From positions 142,297 to 206,296 of the IMG/VR virus record IMGVR_UViG_3300008113_000003: DNA of 64,000 nucleotides. One strand, written 5' to 3'. Shown one piece after another: positions 48,025 through 56,984 of the stretch. The DNA is from a virus. Under the pieces are notes generated by a model. The model was not told the origin of the DNA and did no database searches. It saw nothing but the letters and a program-made list of their open reading frames with translations. Within the stretch, counting starts at the first letter, position 1. Each line of letters opens with the position of its first letter. A program made the translations under genes and the position numbers.

Positions 48025-49347
48025 ATGAGCAAAACAAATATTTTAGCAGAAACTCTAGCTGAAATTCAAGAACTAAGAGAAGCCGTTTCTAAAAACGCTA
48101 ATCATGCGTTGAAAAGCACTCTTAAAGAAGAATTAGAAGAAATTGTCAAAAACAACCTAGAGGAAGTTAATGACGAAGAGTTAACAGATGACATGCCTGG
48201 TGATAATCTACCAGGTGATCAAACAGCAAATAATGATGCAGACGGTATGGGTGATATGCCTACTGAGCCACAAGATGGTGAAGAGGTTATCGACTTAACC
48301 GACAAGTCAGATGAGGACGTTATTAAACATTTCGACCTTATGGAACCTGCTGACGAGATCGAAATCGTACAAACCCCAGAAGGCGGAGTACAAATCAACA
48401 TTCAACCAGCTAAAGGTGAAGAAGGTTCTGAGGAAAATCCAGAAGAAACACCAGCAGCTACTGAAATTGATGAGTATAAAGACGAGCAGCCTATTACAAC
48501 TAGTGCTGCACTTGACAAACAATTTGGGAAAGTTGTCGATGAAATGGTTGACTTAGAAGAAGAGCCAGTGTATGAGGTTGAAATCTCAGAAGAGGATCTT
48601 AACGAAGTTGCTAAGGAAGCTACAGCTCACATCGTAAACAAAGGTGGATCAGTTCCAACAGGTGAAAGTAAACTCGAAGAACCCGCTAAAGAAAATGGTG
48701 TGATTAAAAATGCGGCTACCAAACACATGTCTACTAAAGGTGGATCAGTTCCAACAGGTGAGAAAAAACTTGAGGAACCAGCTAAAGAAAACGGTGTTAT
48801 TAAAAATGCGGCTACGAAAGATATCCACGAAAGTACACAAGATACGGCTGGAAACAAAAACAAAGAAAAAGAGTTACATGAAAGCTTGGTGGTAATGAGA
48901 AAAAAATACCAAGAAGCAGTGGCTGAAAATAATAAAAAGACAAAAGAGTTGGATAGCTTCAAAACTTTAGCAGAAGAATTTAAAGGTTCTGAAACTGAAT
49001 ATAAATCAGCTATTAAAAATCTTAAGTCGCAATTACAAGAAGTTGCTTTGTTCTCATCAAACTTAACTTATGCAATCAAATTGATTACTGAAAACTCTAC
49101 AACTAAGGACGAGAAATTAAACATCCTTAAAAGATTCGATTCAGCTAAAAACTTAAACGAATCAAGAGAAATCTTTAACAGTTTGCAAGATCAGTTAGTT
49201 TCTGGCAAAACAGCAACAAAACAGGTGATTGAAGACAAAATTATGGAAACACCAAAAGCGAGTGGTTCTTCAAAATTAAATGAATCAACCGCTTATCAGA
49301 ATCCACAATTATCAAGAATGTTGGATATCATCGGAAAAATTAAATAA
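48025..49347 (+). CDS. gp22: Prohead scaffold (core) protein, T4 gp22-like
   Basis: A 440-aa acidic, Glu/Asp/Gln-rich protein: disordered N-terminal two thirds, then a coiled-coil and a C-terminal helix. The C-terminal segment YAIKLITENSTTKDEKLNILKRFDSAKNLNESREIFNSL (near 348-386) matches the 'NAKL...L..E.K..ILERFD.AK...E' pattern of scaffold gp22. Scaffold proteins form the core inside which the capsid assembles and are then cut by gp21. It carries two copies of a 32-residue unit at 48640-48831 (GGSVPTGE...KLEEPAKENG...). It lies between protease and capsid, the T4 order. Confidence 0.8.
   Translation: MSKTNILAETLAEIQELREAVSKNANHALKSTLKEELEEIVKNNLEEVNDEELTDDMPGDNLPGDQTANNDADGMGDMPTEPQDGEEVIDLTDKSDEDVIKHFDLMEPADEIEIVQTPEGGVQINIQPAKGEEGSEENPEETPAATEIDEYKDEQPITTSAALDKQFGKVVDEMVDLEEEPVYEVEISEEDLNEVAKEATAHIVNKGGSVPTGESKLEEPAKENGVIKNAATKHMSTKGGSVPTGEKKLEEPAKENGVIKNAATKDIHESTQDTAGNKNKEKELHESLVVMRKKYQEAVAENNKKTKELDSFKTLAEEFKGSETEYKSAIKNLKSQLQEVALFSSNLTYAIKLITENSTTKDEKLNILKRFDSAKNLNESREIFNSLQDQLVSGKTATKQVIEDKIMETPKASGSSKLNESTAYQNPQLSRMLDIIGKIK
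48640..48831 (+). repeat. Tandem 96-bp direct repeat within the scaffold gene
   Basis: Two units start at 48640 and 48736 (AAAGGTGGATCAGTTCCAAC...). Each encodes KGGSVPTGE, a KLEEPAKENG stretch and VIKNAATK. They have diverged at several bases, mostly synonymous. The unit number may vary by recombination. Confidence 0.85.
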
Positions 49348-49379
49348 TAAAATTAAAAACAAACTTAAAAAATACTAAA

Positions 49380-50963
49380 ATGGGAGCATTATTAGAATCA
49401 GGAAAAGTTGGTAACGTAAGCTTAAATCACTTAAAGGCTGTACGTACTGACGTAATTAACAGATGGGACAGCTTAGGACTATTAGAAGGTCTTGCTGGTC
49501 ACAGAAAAGAGAATATCGCACAATTATTTGAAAACCAAGCATCACACATGCTTAACGAATCAGTTGCTTTAGGTAACGAAGGTTCTTTCGAAACTGTGGT
49601 ATTCCCAATCGTGAGAAGAGTATTCTCAAAATTATTAGCTAACGAAATCGTTTCGGTTCAAGCATTAAACTTACCTATTGGTAAATTGTTCTATTTCATT
49701 CCGAAATTGGATAATTCAGCGTTTGACGCTACTTATGCGGGTATTCCAAAAACCGCTCAAAGTAACGTAAGTGCTAACCTTTATGATTCTTTCTACGGAG
49801 AGAACGGTCTTTATGACAAATCTAAAGGTGCTGCTACTACTTTAACTGGAGCTACAACTACAGCTAACTTGTATCAATTTGACTCAGCTTCTGCTAGTGG
49901 TTACGCTACTTTGGCTGGTACATCTTGTGCAACTGGCGCAACTTCAATCATCAAGGTTGATTTCGCTGCATCAATCACTAACTGGGAAAATGCTGAAGAA
50001 GTTATGTCTACATTGGCAATCGCTTCAGTTACTTCTGGTGCTGATTTCGATTTCTATTTACCAGCTCAAAAATATGGTAAATCAATCATGGATTCAAGTG
50101 GTGTTGTTTACATTGCCGTTGTTAACAACAGTGCAACAGTAGCATTACCTTTGACTGGTTTAACCGTAACAGCTAAAGAATACGAATCTTTAGAGTACAA
50201 TGATCAAATGGGTGAAGTAAGCTTCGAACTTCAATCTGTAACAGTTTCTGTTATTGAAAGAAAGTTAAGAGCTCAATGGTCTCCAGAATTAGCTCAAGAC
50301 GTATCAGCGTTCCATAACATTGATGCAGAAGCTGAATTGACAGCTTTATTGTCTGAGCAAGTTGCTGCTGAGATTGACCGTGAAATTTTACGTGACTTAC
50401 GTAGAGGTGCTGCATGGAGAATGACTTGGGATTACTCTGGTTCAAGAGTTAACACAGGTGGTTTATCTGCAACAAACGGTTTCTATACTCAAAAAGATTG
50501 GAACCAAACTTTGATCACTGCGATCAACCAAGTTTCTGCACAAATCCACAAAGCTACTTTAAGAGGTGGTGCTAACTGGATCGTAGTTTCTGCTGAGGTT
50601 TCAGCTATCTTGGACGACTTAGAATACTTCCACGTATCTAACGCTGCTCCAGAGCAAGACAAATATAACATGGGTATTGAAAGAATCGGTTCATTGGGTG
50701 GAAGATACCAAGTTTACCGTGATCCTTACTTCCCAGCTGATACAATCTTGATGGGTCACAAAGGTACATCTTTGTTGGATACAGGTTACATCTACGCACC
50801 ATACGTGCCAATGCAATTAACTCCTACAATGTACAACCCATTCACCTTTGCACCAGTTAAAGGTATCATGACTCGTTACGCTAAGAAAATGGTTAACAAC
50901 CGTTTCTATGGTGTAATCAAGTGTCAGAATATCGTTAGCTTCGGTATCACAGGTTTAAGATAA
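49380..50963 (+). CDS. gp23: Major capsid protein, T4 gp23-like
   Basis: 527 aa, in the size range of gp23 (521). Diagnostic segments: the N-terminal helix ENIAQLFENQASHMLNES (about 44-61), then NEGSFETVVFPIVRRVFSKLLANEIVSVQALNLPIGKLFYF (about 65-105), and later SPELAQDVSAFHNIDAEAELTALLSEQVAAEIDREILRDL (about 302-341). The C-terminus closes with AKKMVNNRFYGVIKCQNIVSF. The gene forms the icosahedral shell. The N-terminal peptide is expected to be removed by gp21 at a Glu site in this region (for example after E60), but I cannot place it exactly. A Thr/Ala/Gly-rich insert (about 135-190) adds surface loops. It is closed by a strong terminator. Confidence 0.96.
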   Translation: MGALLESGKVGNVSLNHLKAVRTDVINRWDSLGLLEGLAGHRKENIAQLFENQASHMLNESVALGNEGSFETVVFPIVRRVFSKLLANEIVSVQALNLPIGKLFYFIPKLDNSAFDATYAGIPKTAQSNVSANLYDSFYGENGLYDKSKGAATTLTGATTTANLYQFDSASASGYATLAGTSCATGATSIIKVDFAASITNWENAEEVMSTLAIASVTSGADFDFYLPAQKYGKSIMDSSGVVYIAVVNNSATVALPLTGLTVTAKEYESLEYNDQMGEVSFELQSVTVSVIERKLRAQWSPELAQDVSAFHNIDAEAELTALLSEQVAAEIDREILRDLRRGAAWRMTWDYSGSRVNTGGLSATNGFYTQKDWNQTLITAINQVSAQIHKATLRGGANWIVVSAEVSAILDDLEYFHVSNAAPEQDKYNMGIERIGSLGGRYQVYRDPYFPADTILMGHKGTSLLDTGYIYAPYVPMQLTPTMYNPFTFAPVKGIMTRYAKKMVNNRFYGVIKCQNIVSFGITGLR

Positions 50964-50985
50964 TCTTAGGGTTACATTAAAAATT

Positions 50986-51012
50986 AAAAGGGTGGATTTT
51001 TTCCACCCTTTT
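50986..51012 (+). terminator. Strong terminator after the major capsid gene
   Basis: An 11-bp perfect stem (AAAAGGGTGGA / TCCACCCTTTT) with a 5-nt loop, then T tract to 51015. Confidence 0.92.
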
Positions 51013-51018
51013 TTTGTT

Positions 51019-51047
51019 TATATTTGTTTGTTTTTTTACTATATTTG
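51019..51047 (+). promoter_or_regulatory. Bacteroidetes-type promoter(s) of the second sugar cassette, tandem TATATTTG
   Basis: Two TATATTTG boxes (51019-51026 and 51040-51047) 21 bp apart. TTTG at 51013-51016 lies 23 nt from the second. Together they look like a host-type promoter with ambiguous -33 box, directly after the capsid terminator. Confidence 0.6.
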
Positions 51048-51068
51048 TATGGTTAATTAGAAACATTT

Positions 51069-53822
51069 ATGAAAAAATTATTATACATCGCCCCACACCT
51101 TTCCACAGGCGGTTTACCACAGTACTTAACTAAAAAAATTGAATTACTTAGAGATTCATTTGACATTTATGTTGTTGAATGGTCTAACCACACTGGTGGT
51201 GTGTTGGTTGTACAAAGAGATAAAATAACTTCAATGGTCGCCCCAGATAAATTTTTTACTCTGGAAGAAAATAAAATTCAACTAATTGATATTATTAATA
51301 GGGTATCACCAGATATTGTACACTTAGAAGAAATTCCTGAATATTTCATGGATTTTGAGGTTGCAAAAGAAATTTACAAAAAAGATCGTAACTATGTTAT
51401 TGTAGAAACTTCTCACGATTCATCATACGATGCCACACAAAAGAAATTTTTCCCAGATAAATTTATGTTTGTATCTGATTGGCAAATTAAATTATTTGAA
51501 TCAATCGATATCCCAAAAGTTTTGGTTGAATACCCTATTGAATATAAACAAAGGCCAAATAGAGAAGATGCATTAAAAGACCTTGGTTTAGATCCTAGTA
51601 AAAAACACGTATTACACGTTGGTTTATTTACACCAAGAAAAAATCAAAAAGAATTTTTTGATTACGCAAGATCTTTACCTGAATATGTTTTCCATTCTGT
51701 TGGTAATCAAGCTGGCAACTTTGCTCATTACTGGGAACCTTTGATGAAAGATAAACCAGAAAATGTTGTTTGGCATGGTGAAAGAAAAGATGTTGACAGG
51801 TTTTATCAGGCGATGGATTTATTCCTATTCACATCTAGAGGTACAGATAATGATAAGGAAACAATGCCTTTGGTTATCCGTGAAGCGATTTCCTGGAATT
51901 TACCAATTTTAATTTACAACCTTGGCGTTTATCTTAATTATTTCGATAAGTTTGATAATATCAAGTACTTAGATTTTTCTGATTTTAACAAAAATTGTTC
52001 TTTAATCAAAGAAGTTTTAGAAAATGGTATTGAATTTCAACCAAAAGTTAAAGAAATTAACAAAGAAAAAGAAGCTATCATTATTTCAACATATCCAACA
52101 ACAAAAAGTGTTTTTGATACAACAGTTGAATGTATTTTAGCGGCTAAAAGAACGGGTAGAAAAGTTATTTTAACATCACATTTACCAGTTTCACCAGATT
52201 TACAAAATTTGGTAGATTATTATATCTACGATAAAAACAATATTTTAACAAAACATACATTCTACTCCCAAAGTAGATATAGTGAAGCTGATTTCTTTGC
52301 TTTTGTTAACTTAAGAGGTGAAGGTAACGATGTTTATCACGGCCCAACTTGCTACACAAATTATTATAATGGCGCTGCGTTGGCAAACGAATTGGGTATG
52401 GAAAAAGTTTATTTCCTTAACTACGATTATGTTCTAAAAAATGATGCGTATCTAGATAACATTTCAAATATATTAGATACAAAATCCGCTTATTTTGGTG
52501 ATATGCCAAACAATCCAGAAGGTCATTCAGTTACCACATTTTTTATGGGTATTAGACCGTCTTTTTATTTAAATTCCGTAGAGCCAATATCTTGCGCACA
52601 AGATTATGAAAATTTAAGAACAAAATGGGGTTCATTTAGTAATGGGTACGAAAATATGATGTTTTTTGCCTTCAAAGATAAAATGAACCAAATCGAATTG
52701 GTTGGTGAAGAACAGTTTAAAAATGAAGTGGCGACTAATTTCCACCATAGAGATTATTCTAGGGTTGAATATTTCACAGTTTTGCCAACAACAGTACCTA
52801 ACTCGTTTGCTGTTTATTTCCAGGTATCAAATTCAATTGACAGTAGAATTGTTAATATTAAAATTAATAAGAATGGGTCTTTACTTAAAGAGGAACAAAT
52901 TACTGTAACAGGTAGAGGTGCTTGGTATAACATGGTTGGTTATAATTTAGATGAAAACGCTGAATATACCGTTGATTATCAGTCCTTTGATAAGGATACC
53001 CAACAATTTATTGAAAGTAAGTTTTTAAGAATTAACAATGATTATATCACAAATGTCTTACCGAATAACGGAATGTTTGAATATAAAGGTGATATTAACG
53101 GCATCAATTTATTGAGTGATAATGATAGTTCAAAACCTAAAATTAGAATTGTACATTTAGTTACTGAACCATCAACCAACCCTAAAGAGTTACGTTCAGC
53201 TTTTTCTTTAAAAGATTTTGCTAGTAACTTCGACAATGTTGAATACTATGAAAAAATCAACGAGATCTACAAAGAGTTACCACCAGTTGATACGTGTAAT
53301 AGACCACATGATGTTGCACCTGAACCAGGGTACTTCAAACTATCCCCAGGGCATTACGGCTGTTTCTTGGCACATAAAAACGGTATAACTTTACCAGATA
53401 ACAACAAATATGATTTCATCTTAGTGTTTGAGGGTGATGTCATAATTGATGCACCTTACCAGGAATTGTATGATAATTTAATTAGATGGTCACAACTGGC
53501 TAAAGAAGAAAATGTTGATATGGTCGGTTTTGGTAACTACTGCGCTGAGAGATATAGTGGTGAGCGTGAGGATTTAATGCTTAATTTAAGTATTTTTGCA
53601 CCAGCGCAATCTTACTTGATTAATAGAGAAAAATTACCTACTTTTGTAGAAAGATTTGAAACGTGTAAATGGGATGCGTTTGACTTGTGGATGACCAAAG
53701 TTGCCAAACTACACGGTGCAATGGCAAACAAGATTTATACTAAACATTTACCAGGATATTCTATTGTAGATAGAAAAGATAAAAATAAAGACAACGACTA
53801 CGCAGCAATTTTCACTAATTAA
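51069..53822 (+). CDS. Trimodular glycosyltransferase (GT4 + GT-A-like + GT25), 917 aa
   Basis: Three parts. (1) residues 1-320, GT-B/GT4: LLYIAPHLSTGGLPQYLTKKI, HVLHVGLFTPRKNQKEFFDYA, and PLVIREAISWNLPILIYN (E-containing nucleotide-sugar motif). (2) about 340-560, a GT-A-like domain (IIISTYPTTKSVFDTTVECILAAKRTGR; later GMEKVYFLNYDYVLKN). A beta-rich stretch follows. (3) about 705-917, GT25 (KIRIVHLVTE; GHYGCFLAHKNGI; FILVFEGDV, with the EGD as catalytic/metal motif). Such a single polypeptide could add a short oligosaccharide to one acceptor. It heads the second sugar cassette. Its stop overlaps the FkbM gene start (TAATG). Confidence 0.85.
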   Translation: MKKLLYIAPHLSTGGLPQYLTKKIELLRDSFDIYVVEWSNHTGGVLVVQRDKITSMVAPDKFFTLEENKIQLIDIINRVSPDIVHLEEIPEYFMDFEVAKEIYKKDRNYVIVETSHDSSYDATQKKFFPDKFMFVSDWQIKLFESIDIPKVLVEYPIEYKQRPNREDALKDLGLDPSKKHVLHVGLFTPRKNQKEFFDYARSLPEYVFHSVGNQAGNFAHYWEPLMKDKPENVVWHGERKDVDRFYQAMDLFLFTSRGTDNDKETMPLVIREAISWNLPILIYNLGVYLNYFDKFDNIKYLDFSDFNKNCSLIKEVLENGIEFQPKVKEINKEKEAIIISTYPTTKSVFDTTVECILAAKRTGRKVILTSHLPVSPDLQNLVDYYIYDKNNILTKHTFYSQSRYSEADFFAFVNLRGEGNDVYHGPTCYTNYYNGAALANELGMEKVYFLNYDYVLKNDAYLDNISNILDTKSAYFGDMPNNPEGHSVTTFFMGIRPSFYLNSVEPISCAQDYENLRTKWGSFSNGYENMMFFAFKDKMNQIELVGEEQFKNEVATNFHHRDYSRVEYFTVLPTTVPNSFAVYFQVSNSIDSRIVNIKINKNGSLLKEEQITVTGRGAWYNMVGYNLDENAEYTVDYQSFDKDTQQFIESKFLRINNDYITNVLPNNGMFEYKGDINGINLLSDNDSSKPKIRIVHLVTEPSTNPKELRSAFSLKDFASNFDNVEYYEKINEIYKELPPVDTCNRPHDVAPEPGYFKLSPGHYGCFLAHKNGITLPDNNKYDFILVFEGDVIIDAPYQELYDNLIRWSQLAKEENVDMVGFGNYCAERYSGEREDLMLNLSIFAPAQSYLINREKLPTFVERFETCKWDAFDLWMTKVAKLHGAMANKIYTKHLPGYSIVDRKDKNKDNDYAAIFTN

Positions 53823-54415
53823 TGTATTTACACGGGCATAAATTAAACACTAAACACCCAGATTTTAGTCTTGGGTGGTGTGAATCGGTATTTAAAGAAA
53901 TTTGGTTAGATCACGAATACTCAAGATATGGTGTTGAAGTTGAAAAAGGGGATATTGTTGTTGACTGTGGTGCTAATGTTGGTTTTTTTACTAACTACGC
54001 ACTAAATTATCGTAAAGCAAAACATGTTTACTCATTTGAGTGTGATGAAACTTATGTGGAATGTTTAAGACAAAATACAAATGAAAATGTTACCATAACA
54101 CAAGCATTTGTTTCGGATAGAGATGAAATTGGTCACTATAACATAGAGAGAATGTTACATGATTTTGGTTTAACCCACATCGATTTTATTAAAGTTGACA
54201 TTGAGTGGTGGGAATACCCATTATTAATTAACATGTCAAATGATACGATGAAAAGAGCGAACAAATGGGTAGTAGAACTACATAGTATATATGATAATTA
54301 TGATAAAATATTAGATATAATTGAAAAATTTACATTAAATGGGTTTGATGTAAATTATGAACAAGTACACAAAGAAACAAACCTAGCATTATTATACGCA
54401 AAAAAGAGAATATGA
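53822..54415 (+). CDS. FkbM-type SAM methyltransferase, 197 aa
   Basis: SAM-binding core with VVDCGANVGFFTNYAL (47-62) and HVYSFECDETYVECLRQNT (about 70-88). The catalytic-side motif IDFIKVDIEWWEYPLL (about 118-133) is typical of FkbM-family O-methyltransferases that cap sugars or polyketides. It would methylate hydroxyl groups of the glycan. It overlaps the previous gene by 1 nt (TAATG) and the next by 4 nt (ATGA), so all are cotranslated. Confidence 0.85.
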   Translation: MYLHGHKLNTKHPDFSLGWCESVFKEIWLDHEYSRYGVEVEKGDIVVDCGANVGFFTNYALNYRKAKHVYSFECDETYVECLRQNTNENVTITQAFVSDRDEIGHYNIERMLHDFGLTHIDFIKVDIEWWEYPLLINMSNDTMKRANKWVVELHSIYDNYDKILDIIEKFTLNGFDVNYEQVHKETNLALLYAKKRI

Positions 54416-55362
54416 AAATTTGTCAAGTACATCCTGGATGTGGAATACCAGTGCCACCACCTAATTGGGGTGCTGTAGAAAAAATAGTATGGGAATTTAC
54501 CCAGAATTTAAGATTATTAGGGCATGAGGTTGACATCAAATATGCAAATGAAATTCAACCAGGTGAATATGATGTTGTTCACGTGCACATGGCCAATTTA
54601 TGCCATTTTTTACACGATAGAGGTATACCATACATTTATCAATTACATGATCACCACGCTTATTACTATGGTAAGGGGTCTTATGTGTTCAACCAAAATA
54701 ATAGGGCTATTCTCGAGTCACAGGTTTCATTAATGCCAGGTAGATTTTTAGTACCTTACTTTGAAACAGAAAAAGCTATTTATTTTTCACATGGTGTGAA
54801 TACCGATTTTTATCACCCTTCAGACATCAGACCTAAAGAGCATAAACTATTATGTTTAGCTAATAACGGATTAGCTGGTATGGATGGGTACGATAGAAAA
54901 GGTTTTGGCTTTGCAATTCAAGCCGCAATGGCAAGAAATCTACCGATCACAATTGCTGGTCCAAGAAATAACCAAAATTTCTTTAATGAGAATCCGTGGG
55001 TTAATGGGTACGCAAAATTATCAATTGAGTGGGAACCTAATCAAGATGAATTAGTTAATCTATACCATAGACATACAATTTTTATGCACCCTTCTGAATT
55101 AGAAGCTGGCCACCCTAATTTAACTATATTAGAGGCCGCTGCATGTGGCTTACCAATTAACGGTGCCATTGAGATGGAAACTGATTTTAACGGTATGTGG
55201 AGAGCACCTAGAAAGGTTACAGATATTGTACGTGGGTTAGATGATATTATAGCTAATTACGATTCATACCGTGAAAGAGCTATTCAACACGCTGAGTCTT
55301 TATCATGGTACAATAGATCAAAAGAATTATTAGAAGTTTATAAACAATACGCACAACAATGA
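54412..55362 (+). CDS. Glycosyltransferase, GT4 family, 316 aa
   Basis: GT-B transferase. VHPGCGIPVPPPNWGAVEKIVWEFTQNL (N-terminal domain, about 6-33) is followed by HVHMANLCHFLHDRGIPYIYQLHDHHAYYY. The C-terminal domain has LLCLANNGLAGMDGYDRKGFGFAIQAAM and MHPSELEAGHPNLTILEAAACGLP (about 223-246). The latter carries the E-(7)-E nucleotide-sugar motif. It overlaps the FkbM gene by 4 nt and the carbamoyltransferase by 4 nt (ATGA each). Donor and acceptor unknown. Confidence 0.88.
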   Translation: MKICQVHPGCGIPVPPPNWGAVEKIVWEFTQNLRLLGHEVDIKYANEIQPGEYDVVHVHMANLCHFLHDRGIPYIYQLHDHHAYYYGKGSYVFNQNNRAILESQVSLMPGRFLVPYFETEKAIYFSHGVNTDFYHPSDIRPKEHKLLCLANNGLAGMDGYDRKGFGFAIQAAMARNLPITIAGPRNNQNFFNENPWVNGYAKLSIEWEPNQDELVNLYHRHTIFMHPSELEAGHPNLTILEAAACGLPINGAIEMETDFNGMWRAPRKVTDIVRGLDDIIANYDSYRERAIQHAESLSWYNRSKELLEVYKQYAQQ

Positions 55363-56984
55363 GGATATTAGGGCTTTCAGCTGGATCACATTCTTGTGGT
55401 ATAAGCTTAATAGAGAACGGTAAGATAATCTTTTCTTTAGAAGAAGAAAGGCATACAAGAATAAAAGTTTACAAAGATTTTTATGGCGGTTATTTTAGAT
55501 ACCCACAGTTATCAATGTATGAAGCGGTTAAAAGATTTAACCTAGATCCAAACTCAGTTGATTATATAACGAGTTATTACCCCAAACATGAGGTTAAAGT
55601 ATTTTGGGAAAGCTTAGGGTTAGGTCTATTCCCTGAACAGAAATTCATATTCATTGATCATCATGATTCACATGCTGGGACCGCTTATTATATGAGCGGT
55701 TTTGATGATGACACACTTGTTGTTACCATGGATGCCAGCGGTGGACAGTATAGTGCAAAATATTTCGTAGGTTCTAATGGTGATTTAGATTATATCGATG
55801 GTTTGGATTTAACAAGAAAATCTTTTGGTCATTATTATGCCATGTTAACAGAATTTTTAGGTTTTAGAAGACTTAAAGATGAAGGTAAAGTTGTTGGTAT
55901 GGCCGCACACGGTAGACATGATAGCCTATCATACCAAGCCTTTAATGAGTGTATTAAAATTGAGGGTATACACACCGATAAAGACCAATCAGACGTACTA
56001 TTAGGTCAAATTTATGTTGATTTTTATACCAGATATTATAAATCATTAGGTTCTAAAGTGTTTTTTGGGACAAAAGCTGACTTAGCATATACAGGGCAAT
56101 TTGTTTTTGAGGAAAAAATATTACAAGTTTTTAATAACTTACATAACATGTACCCAAACATTAAAAAAGTTGCTGTAGCTGGTGGAGTTTTTGCTAATGT
56201 AAAATTAAATAAACGCATCAATGAATTATATTGGGTTAATGAAATGTTTGTCGCACCCCCAATGGGTGATGAAGGTTGTCCGCTTGGTTGTGCTTTATTG
56301 GTACATAAAATGTTTACACCAGGGTTCAAACCATTTAGATTAGAAAACATGTTTATGGGTACGGAGTATACTGATACTGAAGTTGGTGAACATTTTTGGG
56401 ACCAAAATAAATTTTCAAGGGAGATATTCACCCCAGAATTGGCAGCAAAATACTTGGCTGAAGGTAAAATTATCGGTATGTTCAACGGAAGGTATGAGCA
56501 CGGCCCAAGGGCTTTAGGTAATCGTAGTATTATTGGTGAGGTAACTAACCCAGATACATATGATAAAATTAATAACAAACTACAAAGAAATGATTTCATG
56601 CCATTTGCGCCAGCTGTAATGGAAGAACATGCTGATACAATTTTTAATGTCACAAAATCAAGATATACAGCTGAGTTTATGACGATGTTATATGATACAA
56701 GACCTGAGTGGGCCAATAGAATACCAACAGTTGTTCATCCTAAGGATAAAACGGCTAGGATACAAATAGTAACTAAAACAAGCAATCCAACATTCTATAA
56801 AGTTTTGGATGAATATAATAAAATAACTGGCGTACCTGTTCTTTTAAATACATCATTTAATGTACACGAAGAACCAATCGTATGTCACCCAAACGAAGCG
56901 TTTAATCATTTACAGAATGACGTTGTTGACTTATTAATAATAAATAATTTTATCTACAAAAAATATGAAGGACATCTTAATTAA
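55359..56984 (+). CDS. Carbamoyltransferase, NodU/CmcH family
   Basis: A 541-aa enzyme with both domains of the NodU/CmcH family. The N-terminal part has GLSAGSHSCGISLIENGKIIFSLEEERHTRIK (about 4-35) and DHHDSHAGTAYY (100-111; His101/102/105, metal-binding). The C-terminal YrdC-like-partner part has FNGRYEHGPRALGNRSIIGEV. It transfers a carbamoyl group from carbamoyl phosphate/ATP to a sugar hydroxyl. Carbamoylated sugars occur on glycans, and in other phages such enzymes accompany sugar or base modification. It overlaps its neighbours by 4 nt and 20 nt, so it belongs to the same coupled sugar operon. Confidence 0.93.
   Translation: MRILGLSAGSHSCGISLIENGKIIFSLEEERHTRIKVYKDFYGGYFRYPQLSMYEAVKRFNLDPNSVDYITSYYPKHEVKVFWESLGLGLFPEQKFIFIDHHDSHAGTAYYMSGFDDDTLVVTMDASGGQYSAKYFVGSNGDLDYIDGLDLTRKSFGHYYAMLTEFLGFRRLKDEGKVVGMAAHGRHDSLSYQAFNECIKIEGIHTDKDQSDVLLGQIYVDFYTRYYKSLGSKVFFGTKADLAYTGQFVFEEKILQVFNNLHNMYPNIKKVAVAGGVFANVKLNKRINELYWVNEMFVAPPMGDEGCPLGCALLVHKMFTPGFKPFRLENMFMGTEYTDTEVGEHFWDQNKFSREIFTPELAAKYLAEGKIIGMFNGRYEHGPRALGNRSIIGEVTNPDTYDKINNKLQRNDFMPFAPAVMEEHADTIFNVTKSRYTAEFMTMLYDTRPEWANRIPTVVHPKDKTARIQIVTKTSNPTFYKVLDEYNKITGVPVLLNTSFNVHEEPIVCHPNEAFNHLQNDVVDLLIINNFIYKKYEGHLN

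Noticed and set aside
48627-48962. Minus-strand ORF across the scaffold repeat
   Set aside because: A shadow produced by the duplicated scaffold segment; it has no independent support.
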